8,289 nt of DNA from Acidobacteriota bacterium (GTDB taxonomy: Bacteria > Acidobacteriota > Terriglobia > Terriglobales > SCQP01): NCBI GenBank assembly GCA_021823305.1, contig JAKAOE010000058.1, positions 1 to 8,289 on the forward strand. The letters run 5' to 3'. The notes under the pieces are model-generated. The model did not search any database and was not told the origin of the DNA. It was given only the letters and a program-made list of their open reading frames with translations. This document shows positions 1-7,741 of the stretch, piece by piece. The position numbers and the translations under genes were made by a program. The stretch's first letter is position 1; each line of letters starts with the position of its first letter.

Positions 1-20
1 CGATCTAGTACTGCGACCGG

Positions 21-512
21 ATGCTGGTGGCGCGACTCTATCCCCAGGCGCGGGAAATTCTCGAGGGCAACCGGCGTGCCGGGCTTGAGCCGGTGCTGGT
101 AAGCGGCTCTCCGGACTTCGTCGTCGAGGCTTTCGCGCGCCGCCTGGGCATCGCCGATTTCGCCGCCAACCGGCTGGTGTTTCGCGGCCAGCGCGCGACC
201 GGCCGCGTGCACGAACCGCTGATGGCTGCCTCGGCCAAGGCGTCCTGGTGCGCCGAGTACGCCGCGCGGCGCAAAATCGATCTCGCCAACTGCTGGGCCT
301 ACGCCGATTCGTACTACGATCTTCCGTTCCTGGCCGCCGTGGGTCATCCCGTCGCAGTCAACCCCGACCGCCGGCTTGAGGCGGTTGCCCGGTCGCGCCA
401 GTGGCCCGTCCTGCGCTTTGTGCGTGCGCCGGCGGCCAGGTCAAGCCTCTGGCCCCAGCGCGGGGCGGCGGACCCCGCGGGCCGCGCCAGCGCCTCGGGC
501 AGGGAGGACTAA
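21..512 (+). CDS. HAD-superfamily class IB (SerB-like) phosphatase, 5'-truncated
   Basis: This is the C-terminal part of a haloacid-dehalogenase-type phosphohydrolase related to phosphoserine phosphatase. Numbered from the ATG at 21, motif II is VLVSGSP with Ser28, motif III is Lys73 in AKASW, and motif IV is ADSYYD with Asp96 and Asp100, followed by the usual VNPDRRL. Motif I (DxDxT), which carries the nucleophilic aspartate, and the rest of the N-terminal half are absent, so the gene must begin left of the window. In the same frame Tyr-Cys-Asp-Arg (9-20) looks like continuing coding sequence, but a TAG at 6-8 interrupts it. The tail after about residue 135 is low-complexity Ala/Arg/Pro. The next gene starts one base after the stop, so it is probably cotranscribed with it. 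By family it should cleave a phosphomonoester. In this lipid context a phospholipid precursor is possible, but the substrate cannot be read from the sequence. Confidence 0.82.
   Translation: MLVARLYPQAREILEGNRRAGLEPVLVSGSPDFVVEAFARRLGIADFAANRLVFRGQRATGRVHEPLMAASAKASWCAEYAARRKIDLANCWAYADSYYDLPFLAAVGHPVAVNPDRRLEAVARSRQWPVLRFVRAPAARSSLWPQRGAADPAGRASASGRED
501..508 (+). promoter_or_regulatory. Shine-Dalgarno site that fixes a TTG start
   Basis: AGGGAGGA is a near-consensus ribosome-binding site lying inside the last codons of the HAD gene and 5 bases before TTG at 514. It is the main reason to start the LarA-like gene at 514 and not at the in-frame ATG at 376. That ATG would add 46 Arg/Ala/Pro-rich residues read from inside the upstream gene. 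Confidence 0.75.
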
Positions 513-513
513 G

Positions 514-2154
514 TTGGCGCGACCAGAGCGAAAAATCCGGGCCCTCAAGGCCGCCGAGTTGAAACATGAAGTCGGCGCGCGCCAGGAACTCGTGGTCACG
601 CTGAACCGCCGCTCGGCGCCGCGCATAATCGCCTACGGCGACGACTTCCTGGTGGAAAAGCTCCCCGTCGGCACCCGGGTTATCTATCCGCCGCCTCCGC
701 TGGAGCCGCTGGCCGATCCCGACCGGGCGGTCCGTTACGCGCTCCTTCGGCCGGAAAACGCCGAGCCGCTGTTCGCCCAGCTTGACCCCAACCTGAAGGT
801 CACGATCGCGGTGGACGATCTCAGCCTGCCGCTGCCGCCGATGCGCCAGCCGGACATCCGCGAACGGCTGCTTAACGCGGTGCTTCAGACGCTGACCGAC
901 TACGGGGTGGATGACATTCACATCATCGTCGCCACTTCGCTGCACCGCCGCATGACCGGCGCGGAAATCCGCCGGATGGTGGGCCGGCGCGCCTGGGCGG
1001 ACTTCTGGCCGGAGCGGCTATACAACTTCGACGCGGAAAACCCCGCCGAGCTGGTCAAGCTCGGCAAGACCGACCACGGCGAGGAAGTCTGGCTGTCGCG
1101 CCGGGCGGCCGAGTCCGACCTGCTCATCTACCTCAACATCAACCTGGTGCCGATGGACGGAGGCCACAAGTCGGTGGCCGTCGGTCTGGCCCCCTACCGC
1201 AGCCTGCGCCACCATCACAACCCGCAGACGCTTGCCGCCTGTCATTCCTACATGGACCCGGAGCATTCCGCGCTGCACGAGCGCGCGGCCCACATGGGCC
1301 GCTTCATCAATCAACGGCTCAACGTCTTCTCGATCGAGACCGCCATTAACAACCAGATGTACGGGCCGATGCTCGATTTCCTGCAGCGCAACGAAGACCG
1401 CTTCAGCGATTGGGACCGGATGCGGCTTAAGGGCTTTCGCTGGACGCTGGGCGCGATGTCCGAGGAGCTGCGCCGCGCCACGCTGCATCGCTACGCCGCG
1501 CCGTACGCAATGACCGGCGTCTGGGCGGGCGAGACCGAGGCGGTCCACCGCAAGGCGCTGGCGCGCGTCTTCCAGCAGTACGCCGTGCCGGTCAAGGGGC
1601 AGGCCGACGTTCTAATCGTCGGCGTGCCCTACATCTGCCCCTACAACGTCAATTCGGTGATGAACCCGGTGCTGGTGCAGTGCACCGGCCTGGGCTACCT
1701 CTTCAACATGTACCGGCACAAGCCGCTGGTGCGCGAGGGTGGTACGCTCATCGTTTGCCATCCGCTGCGCGACGAATTTCACCCCGAACACCATCCCAGC
1801 TACATCGAGTTTTTCCACCGTTGCCTGGCAGCGACGACCGACGCGGTCGAGCTCGAGCGCCGCTTCGAGGCGGAGTTTGCGCGCAATCCGACTTACCTGC
1901 ACATGTACCGCTACGGCCACGCCTACCACGGCGTACATCCCTTCTACATGTGGTACTGGGGGGAACCCGGGCGCCGGCATCTGGGGCGAATCATCGCCGC
2001 CGGATGTGAACAGCCCGAGGTTGCCGCCCGCCTGGGCTGGGAGGCCGCGGCCACGCTCGACGAGGCCCTGGCGATGGCGCTCGGCACGCTGGGCTCGTCG
2101 GCAAGCGTCACCTACCTGCATCTGCCGCCGCTGGTGATCGCCGATGTCGAGTGA
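514..2154 (+). CDS. LarA-family (DUF2088, lactate racemase-like) protein, divergent
   Basis: Start chosen at TTG 514, giving 546 residues against about 425 for classic LarA. LarA is a nickel-dependent lactate racemase whose pyridinium nickel-pincer cofactor is covalently held by a lysine. The N-terminal fold is recognisable by VDDLSLP (residues 100-106, LarA-like VDDxTRP) and VATSLHRRMT (139-148, LarA-like ATGTHRPMT), where His144 matches a catalytic histidine. GGHKS (216-220) places Lys219 where the cofactor-anchoring lysine lies, and HHHN (233-236) may supply the later metal-site histidine. Aligned by eye, the Arg of DDxTRP is replaced by Leu, no histidine is seen about 10 residues before Lys219 (LarA His174), and the C-terminal GYPKDxN motif reads as PYICPYN without lysine. 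The C-terminal third is rich in His and Tyr (HAYHGVHPFYMWYW). Lactate racemization is therefore doubtful; another 2-hydroxyacid or lipid-linked substrate, or a non-catalytic role, is possible. The gene sits tightly between a phosphatase and a lipid megasynthase, and its stop overlaps the next start by 11 bases. Confidence 0.8.
   Translation: MARPERKIRALKAAELKHEVGARQELVVTLNRRSAPRIIAYGDDFLVEKLPVGTRVIYPPPPLEPLADPDRAVRYALLRPENAEPLFAQLDPNLKVTIAVDDLSLPLPPMRQPDIRERLLNAVLQTLTDYGVDDIHIIVATSLHRRMTGAEIRRMVGRRAWADFWPERLYNFDAENPAELVKLGKTDHGEEVWLSRRAAESDLLIYLNINLVPMDGGHKSVAVGLAPYRSLRHHHNPQTLAACHSYMDPEHSALHERAAHMGRFINQRLNVFSIETAINNQMYGPMLDFLQRNEDRFSDWDRMRLKGFRWTLGAMSEELRRATLHRYAAPYAMTGVWAGETEAVHRKALARVFQQYAVPVKGQADVLIVGVPYICPYNVNSVMNPVLVQCTGLGYLFNMYRHKPLVREGGTLIVCHPLRDEFHPEHHPSYIEFFHRCLAATTDAVELERRFEAEFARNPTYLHMYRYGHAYHGVHPFYMWYWGEPGRRHLGRIIAAGCEQPEVAARLGWEAAATLDEALAMALGTLGSSASVTYLHLPPLVIADVE
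2133..2137 (+). promoter_or_regulatory. Weak ribosome-binding site for the four-domain enzyme
   Basis: GGTGA lies 6 bases before ATG 2144, inside the end of the LarA-like gene. It is weak, but the 11-base overlap of start and stop favours translational coupling. Confidence 0.4.
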
Positions 2155-5100
2155 ACGGCTGCAGCCGGCCGCCGCGCCGCACCTGCCGGCGCCGCTGCCC
2201 GAGCTTGCCACGGTGCTTCGCGGGCGGCACATTATGCTGACCGGGGCGACCGGCTTTCTCGGCAAGGTCGTGCTCGGCATCCTGCTCAAATGGCATCCCG
2301 AAATCGGCCGGCTCTACCTGCTCATCAGGGGCGACCGGCGCTCCAGCCAGGGGCGGCTACGCCGCGAGGTGCTCGACTCGCCGGCGCTGGCGCCGCTGCG
2401 CGAGCAAATGGGCGCCGCCTTCGAGCGCTACGTGGAAGAGAAGCTCACCGTTCTCGGGGGCGACCTGACCGAGCGCGCTCTGGTCGGCGCCGACTGCGTG
2501 CAGCTCTTGCCCGCGCGGCTGGACGCCGTGATCAACTGCGCCGGGCTGGTCAACTTCGAGGCTTCACTGGAACGGGCGCTGGCAATCAACGCCCTCGGCG
2601 TGGCCAACGTGATCGAGTTTTGCCGCCGGCGCCAAGCCGCTCTGCTCCACGTCTCGACCTGCTACGTCGCCGGCCGAGCCGACGGCCATCGGTTCGAAGA
2701 CGCGTTGCCGGTCAACTGGTGCCCGGCCGGGCAGCCAGGCTTCAGCGTCAAGCGCGAACTCGCGGCGGCGCTGGCGGCCATCGCCCACGTCGAAGCCGAG
2801 TCGCGCGATCCTGCGCGCCGCCACGAAGCCGAGCCGGCGTCTTTTGAGTCGTCCGACAGCCACGCCGCCGCGCATGTGGAACGGCTGCGCAAACGCTGGG
2901 TCGAACAGCGGCTCAAGGAGATCGGACGGCGCCGGGCGCTTACCTGGGGATGGCCCAACACCTACAGCTACAGCAAGAGCCTCGGGGAGCAACTTGTCTT
3001 TATGGCGCGCCAGCAGGTGCGCGCCACCGTGGCGCGCCCCTCGATCATCGAGAGCGCGCTGGCCGAGCCGTTTCCCGGCTGGAACCAGGGGGCGAACACC
3101 AGCGCTCCGCTCACCTACCTGGCCGGCCGAGGCTACCGCTTGTACCCGGCCGAAAGCGAGTTGGTGCTGGACGTCTTGCCGGTCGATCTGGCGGCGCACG
3201 CGATGGTGCCGGTTTTGTGCGCGCTGCTGCTGGGGGTTTACGCCCCGGTCTACCAGCTCTGCACCTCCGATTGCAATCCGCTGCGGATGCGCCGGCTGGT
3301 TGAGCTTACCGCGTTGGCCTACCGGCAGGCGCCCGGGGCCGGCGCGGGCGCCGGGGCGCGGCTGGTGGCGCGCCACCTCGAGCCGGTCATCGCCTCGCAG
3401 CCGGCCTACGAGCTGGCAACCTCAACGCTCCCGGCGCTGCTGGAGGCGGCGGTCGGTCCGGCGCAGACGCTGCTCGACCGCCACGCGCATTTTCATCGCC
3501 CGGCGCTCGAGCGGCTCAGCCGGTTCGCCGACAACACCCGGTTCGCGGCCTCGCTGGTTGAAATTTACCGGCCTTACATCCAGGAGCTGCGCTACACTTT
3601 TCACGGGCGCAACATCCGCGCGCTTTACGCCGCGCTTCGCCCGCAGGACGCCGAGCGCCATCCGTTTCGGCCCGAGGCGATCGACTGGTCCGACTACTGG
3701 CCCAAGGTCCACATCGCCGGGCTGCGCCGCCATGTCTTCGGCCAGCTTGACCTGCAGCGCCGGCTAAGGCCGAGCGCTGCGGTGCGTCCCCGCACGCTGG
3801 TCGAGTTGCTGGAGAAAAGCGCCGAGCGCTACGGCGCCAGGCCCGCGCTGGTGTGGCAGCCGCGGCCCGCCGAGCGCGCGGCGCTCAGTTACCGGGAGCT
3901 GCGTGACGCTGCCCGGCGCGGCGCCCTTTTGCTGGGCGCCCGGGGCGTCAGGCCGCGCGAGCGGGTTGTGTTGGTCGCCGAGAATTCTCCCTGGTGGGCG
4001 GTTGCCTACTTCGCGGCGCTGCAGGCGGGAGCCGTGGCGGTTCCGCTGGACCATCTTATCTCGCCTGAGGAATTCGCCGCGGTTGTGCGAATCGCCGAGC
4101 CAAAGGCCGTGCTGCTTTCCGGCGCGGCGCGCCGGCGGCTGGGCAGCGTGCTCGCCTCGGCCGCCGCCGGCGCGGTGCAGCTTGAGCTGGATGACCTGAA
4201 GCGCCCTTTTGTCGTGCGCGGCAAGAGCGTTTTGCCGGCGGTGGCGGCCGAGCGGTCGGCCCCGGCCTCCATCGTCTTCACCTCGGGCACTACCGCCGCC
4301 GCCAAGGGTGTGACGCTTAGCCACGGCAACTTTGCGGCCGAGGTCGTGATGCTCAGCCGGGTCTTCAGCCTTGGCCCGGAGGATGCGCTGCTCTCGGTGC
4401 TGCCGCTCCATCACACGCTCGAGTTCACCTGCGGGCTGCTGGTGCCGCTGGCCCATGGGGCAACGGTCTTCTACCCCGGCGCCCTGGAGGCCAGGAACCT
4501 GGGACGCGCGCTCGCCGACATCAAGCCCACCGCGTTAATCGGCGTGCCGGCGCTCTGGGAAGCGGTGCAGCGGCGGATCGTTGAACAAGCCGAAGGCTCG
4601 GGAGCGCTTTCCCAGGCGCTGTTCGACGAGCTGCGCAGCCTTAATTACCGTCTTTACCAGCACGCCGGCTGGAACCTTGGCCGCCTGCTCTTCCGGCGCA
4701 TCCACCAGGCCCTGGGCGGACGCCTGCGGCTCGCGATCAGCGGCGGCGCGCCGCTGGCGTCGTCGGTGGCCCGCTTTTTCAACGAGATCGGACTTCCCCT
4801 CTACGAAGGCTACGGACTGACCGAAGCCGGCCCCGTGCTCACCGTTGCGCGCCCGGACGAGCCGCTGATCCCTGGCTCGGTCGGCCAGCCGCTTGCCGGG
4901 GTCGAGATTAAGCTGCTCGAACCGGACCCGAACGGCGTTGGCGAGATCGCCGCCCGCGGACCCAACATCATGGCGGGCTACTACCGCAACCAAGCGGCGA
5001 CCGAGGAAGTGCTGCGCGAGGGCTGGCTCCATACCGGCGACCTCGGCCGGCTCGACGACGACGGCCGGCTCTATATCGTCGGCCGGGCCAAGGAGGTGAT

Positions 5101-6550
5101 CGTCGATTCCGGCGGCCACAACATCTACATCGATCAAATCGAAGAAGCCTACGGCCGCTCCCCATATATCAAGGAGATGGCCGTGGCGGGGCTCAAGGTT
5201 GGCGACCGCGAGCAGGCCGCCGCCCTGGTGGTGCCAAGCTATAGCAGGGGCGAGAGCCGGCGCGCGGTGGAGGCGCGCGTGCTGGCGCACTTCGCCAAGG
5301 TGGACCAGAGCCTCACGCCCTACAAGCGAATCCGCATCGTCCGCTTCACCGACGAGTCGCTGCCGCGCACCCGCACCCGCAAGATCGTGCGGCCCGAGGT
5401 CGCCCGGCGCCTTGCGCAAATGCTGCGCGCCGGCGCCCCGGCCGGCGGCCCGGGCGCGTCGGAGGTTGAGCCGTGGCTGGCCGACGCCTTGAAGCAACTC
5501 TCCAACGCGGCGGCACCGATTAACGGCCCAACCCGTCTTGTTGAAGACCTGGGACTGGATTCCCTGGCGCTGGCCGAGCTGGCCGAGCTCCTGGCCGGCC
5601 ACACCAGCAGCGAATTCGACCCGGCAAGCCTGGTCAATCTTTCCACGGTGGAGGAGTTGCAGGCGTTCATCAATCACACCCACGCGCCGGCGCGGCTGCC
5701 GTCTTACCAGCGTTTCGCCGAGTCCTACACCCCGATGCTGGCACGGCCCGTGCGCCAGGCCGGAGAAGCAGCGCTTAGAGGCGTGCGGCGCCTGGTGCTC
5801 GAGTCGTGGCTTAGGCCGCGGGTCCTGGGGCGCGGCAACATCCCGTTCAACCGCAACGTTCTGGTGGTGGCCAACCACGCAAGCCATCTTGATTTCGCCC
5901 TTGTCGAACAGGCGCTCTATCCCATGCGGCCGCTCGTCCTGGCCGCGCGCGACTACTTTTTCAGCACGCCGGCGCGGCGTTTTTTCGCGTTGAACTTCAC
6001 CCGGCTCGTGCCGCTCGACCGCGAGCGGGCGCACCTGGAATCCCTGGATGCGGCGCTCGCTGAGCTTCGCGCCGGCCAGAGCGTGCTGATGTTTGCCGAG
6101 GGCACCCGTTCGCCCGACGGCGCGATTCACCCCTTCAAGAGCGGGGCAGGCTACCTGGCTCTGCGCGGCGGATGTGATGTGCTGCCGGTGCGGCTGATCG
6201 GCACCTTCGAGGCGCTCGGCAAGGGCCGCCTGATCCCGCGCCGCCATCCGGTGGAAGTACGCATCGGCCGGATGCTTTCCAGCGTCGAACTGGCCGCCGC
6301 GGCCGAAAGCGCTGGCCGCGGCGCCTACCGCAAAGTCAGCGAGCTCTTGCGCGCGGCGGTCGTCGCGCTCGGCGAACCCGCTCGTTCGGGCGCGCCACGG
6401 CCCGCCAAGGCGACTCACCGCGTCCCGGCGGCGAGTGCCGCGCTCGCGCCGCCGGCGCAGCCGCTCCCCGAAGGGCGCCCCCGCGGCCGCCGTCAAGGCG
6501 GCGCGCTGCGCCGGGCCGCAGCCGCCTCGGTTGTGCGCCGCGATGGCTGA
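2144..6550 (+). CDS. elbD: ElbD-like multifunctional enzyme: acyl reductase - acyl ligase - ACP - PlsC acyltransferase
   Basis: A 1468-residue fusion with four readable domains. (1) Fatty acyl-CoA/ACP reductase, about 25-535: NAD(P) loop TGATGFLG (33-40), HVST (169-172), catalytic Tyr274/Lys278 in WPNTYSYSK, and the family's DWSDYWPKVHI segment at 514-524. A charged stretch of about 60 residues lies before the YxxxK motif. (2) Acyl-adenylating ligase, about 545-1090: TSGTTAAAKG (713-722), YEGYGLTEAGP (887-897), GWLHTGDLG (960-968), and adenylation Lys1080 in RTRTRKIV. (3) Acyl carrier domain, about 1107-1180: Ser1140 in DLGLDSLAL is the phosphopantetheine site. (4) PlsC-type acyltransferase, about 1215-1390: His1245 and Asp1250 (HASHLD) and EGTRS (1319-1323). 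All four sets of key residues are present. The order recalls M. xanthus ElbD of ether-lipid synthesis (from memory, not searched). It is also a permuted form of carboxylic acid reductase (A-T-R) with PlsC added. Expected role: activate a fatty acid, hold it on its own carrier, reduce it, and/or transfer it to a glycerolipid. Probably cytosolic or at the inner membrane face. The last 80 or so residues are Ala/Pro/Arg-rich with no domain. Domain calls are firm; the end product is inferred. Confidence 0.9.
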   Translation: MSSERLQPAAAPHLPAPLPELATVLRGRHIMLTGATGFLGKVVLGILLKWHPEIGRLYLLIRGDRRSSQGRLRREVLDSPALAPLREQMGAAFERYVEEKLTVLGGDLTERALVGADCVQLLPARLDAVINCAGLVNFEASLERALAINALGVANVIEFCRRRQAALLHVSTCYVAGRADGHRFEDALPVNWCPAGQPGFSVKRELAAALAAIAHVEAESRDPARRHEAEPASFESSDSHAAAHVERLRKRWVEQRLKEIGRRRALTWGWPNTYSYSKSLGEQLVFMARQQVRATVARPSIIESALAEPFPGWNQGANTSAPLTYLAGRGYRLYPAESELVLDVLPVDLAAHAMVPVLCALLLGVYAPVYQLCTSDCNPLRMRRLVELTALAYRQAPGAGAGAGARLVARHLEPVIASQPAYELATSTLPALLEAAVGPAQTLLDRHAHFHRPALERLSRFADNTRFAASLVEIYRPYIQELRYTFHGRNIRALYAALRPQDAERHPFRPEAIDWSDYWPKVHIAGLRRHVFGQLDLQRRLRPSAAVRPRTLVELLEKSAERYGARPALVWQPRPAERAALSYRELRDAARRGALLLGARGVRPRERVVLVAENSPWWAVAYFAALQAGAVAVPLDHLISPEEFAAVVRIAEPKAVLLSGAARRRLGSVLASAAAGAVQLELDDLKRPFVVRGKSVLPAVAAERSAPASIVFTSGTTAAAKGVTLSHGNFAAEVVMLSRVFSLGPEDALLSVLPLHHTLEFTCGLLVPLAHGATVFYPGALEARNLGRALADIKPTALIGVPALWEAVQRRIVEQAEGSGALSQALFDELRSLNYRLYQHAGWNLGRLLFRRIHQALGGRLRLAISGGAPLASSVARFFNEIGLPLYEGYGLTEAGPVLTVARPDEPLIPGSVGQPLAGVEIKLLEPDPNGVGEIAARGPNIMAGYYRNQAATEEVLREGWLHTGDLGRLDDDGRLYIVGRAKEVIVDSGGHNIYIDQIEEAYGRSPYIKEMAVAGLKVGDREQAAALVVPSYSRGESRRAVEARVLAHFAKVDQSLTPYKRIRIVRFTDESLPRTRTRKIVRPEVARRLAQMLRAGAPAGGPGASEVEPWLADALKQLSNAAAPINGPTRLVEDLGLDSLALAELAELLAGHTSSEFDPASLVNLSTVEELQAFINHTHAPARLPSYQRFAESYTPMLARPVRQAGEAALRGVRRLVLESWLRPRVLGRGNIPFNRNVLVVANHASHLDFALVEQALYPMRPLVLAARDYFFSTPARRFFALNFTRLVPLDRERAHLESLDAALAELRAGQSVLMFAEGTRSPDGAIHPFKSGAGYLALRGGCDVLPVRLIGTFEALGKGRLIPRRHPVEVRIGRMLSSVELAAAAESAGRGAYRKVSELLRAAVVALGEPARSGAPRPAKATHRVPAASAALAPPAQPLPEGRPRGRRQGGALRRAAAASVVRRDG

Positions 6551-7529
6551 CAACAGCCGCGCCTTTCCGTATCGCCGGCTAATTGCGGCTGAGCCTAACG
6601 GCGCGTGCCGCAAACGCACCGCGGTGGCCGCCGTCCTGCTCGCGGCCATACTTTTTGCACCGGCCGGCGCGCGCGGATGGGATGCCCGCACCCATCGGGT
6701 GATCGCGCGCCTGGCGATCGACGGGCTTTCGCCTTCGCCGCTCAGCGACTTCTTCCGCACCAACAGCCGAAGCCTGCAAGGCGACGCGGTCAAGCCCGAC
6801 ACGGTGCTCAAGCGCCGCTACGGACAGACCGAGCGGCGCCGCCACTATATCGACCTCGAGTACTTCGGGCCGCATCCGTTCTCGGCGCTCGATCCGAGCA
6901 AGACCGTGATGGAGGGGCGCTACGGAGCGGCCTTGCTGAAGCGCTCCGGAACACTGCCTTGGACCATCGAACGAGTCGCGCGCCAGCTCAGAGAAGCCTG
7001 GCAGGCCGACCAATGCGCGCGCGTGGTGCTGCTGGCCGGCTACCTGGCGCATTACATCGGCGACGCCAGCCAGCCGCTTCATACCACGATCCACTACGAC
7101 GGCTACTTCGCAGACCGGGGAATGCACAGCCGGCTGGAGCGGGCAGCCGATCTGGACGCGCGCGAACTGTTCAACCGCGCGCGTCCGCAAGTGAGCGTTG
7201 CAGCGATCGAGTCGGTCTGGTCGGCCGTCATCCCCGAGTTGCGCCGGGCGCACGCCCTGGTGGGCGAGGTCGTCAGCGCCGACCGTGCGGCCAGAAACCA
7301 GGCCCCAGCCGGCAGCCCGTCCTTCGAGCGGACCCTCATCGCCGAAGAGGGCGCGCTGTTCACCCGGCAGGTCGCCGATGCCGCCTCGGTGCTCGCCTCC
7401 GCCTGGCAGCTTGAGTGGCAGCGCGCCGGCCAGCCGGTCTGCACCGAGCGCGTGCCCTCAGACCAGAACAACAATGGCCGAAGGTACCGCCGCCGCTACT
7501 ACCTGCCCAACCCGCTGCGCTGGTGGTAA
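6543..7529 (+). CDS. Exported zinc-dependent S1/P1 nuclease / phospholipase C superfamily protein
   Basis: Start chosen at ATG 6543, giving 328 residues. An earlier in-frame ATG at 6435 would only add an Arg/Ala-rich stretch overlapping the ElbD-like gene. No clear Shine-Dalgarno site precedes 6543, but the start overlaps the upstream stop by 8 bases (ATGGCTGA), so coupling is likely. The N-terminus is a signal peptide: basic RKR (23-25), a hydrophobic core of about 26-41, and a likely cut after Ala-Arg-Gly45, leaving Trp46 first. An N-terminal Trp that binds zinc is the hallmark of this superfamily. By eye all the zinc ligands are there: Trp46, His51, Asp86, His101 (HYIDLE), His170, Asp174 and His180 (HYIGDASQPLH), then His195 and Glu199 (HSRLE). 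Glu at the last site and the 15-residue gap from His180 to His195 resemble Bacillus cereus phospholipase C, while the 5-residue Trp-His gap resembles P1 nuclease. It should hydrolyse phosphodiester or phosphomonoester bonds outside the cytoplasm, on nucleic acid or phospholipid. The lipid neighbourhood makes the second worth considering. Confidence 0.85.
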   Translation: MADNSRAFPYRRLIAAEPNGACRKRTAVAAVLLAAILFAPAGARGWDARTHRVIARLAIDGLSPSPLSDFFRTNSRSLQGDAVKPDTVLKRRYGQTERRRHYIDLEYFGPHPFSALDPSKTVMEGRYGAALLKRSGTLPWTIERVARQLREAWQADQCARVVLLAGYLAHYIGDASQPLHTTIHYDGYFADRGMHSRLERAADLDARELFNRARPQVSVAAIESVWSAVIPELRRAHALVGEVVSADRAARNQAPAGSPSFERTLIAEEGALFTRQVADAASVLASAWQLEWQRAGQPVCTERVPSDQNNNGRRYRRRYYLPNPLRWW

Positions 7530-7735
7530 CCCGCGCCCCCGCCTGCCGTCGTCTGGTCGGCGCAACCGCTATCCACACGGGAAGCTGCGATTTCTCGCCG
7601 CGCCTCGTCCCCGACTCGCCTGCCACGGCGCCGCGGCAAGGACGCGTGCGCGCATAGTGGCATTGCGCTCCCTTTGGCCGGGTAGACGGCTGTGCGGCGA
7701 GCACCTGCCCTGCGCTCAGCATCGCGCCTCCCAGT
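7530..7735 (+). other. Intergenic, no feature seen
   Basis: About 200 GC-rich bases directly after the zinc-enzyme gene. No recognisable gene, tRNA or promoter is visible, and there is no hairpin followed by a T-run that would mark a standard terminator. Frames stay open here only because stop codons are rare at this GC content. Confidence 0.4.
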
Positions 7736-7741
7736 CCTGTC

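Noticed and set aside
376..513. ATG at 376 as the start of the LarA-like gene.
   Set aside because: The extra 46 residues are Arg/Ala/Pro-rich, lie wholly inside the HAD gene, and have no good ribosome site. TTG at 514 has AGGGAGGA at proper spacing.
6435..6542. ATG at 6435 as the start of the zinc-enzyme gene.
   Set aside because: It would place a 36-residue Arg/Ala-rich leader before an already complete signal peptide region and overlap the upstream gene by more than 100 bases.
4535..6811. A 758-codon open frame on the minus strand opposite the megasynthase.
   Set aside because: It mirrors the plus-strand gene, has no recognisable domain, is rich in Arg/Ala/His/Gln as expected from antisense reading of GC-rich codons, and runs through four intact plus-strand domains.
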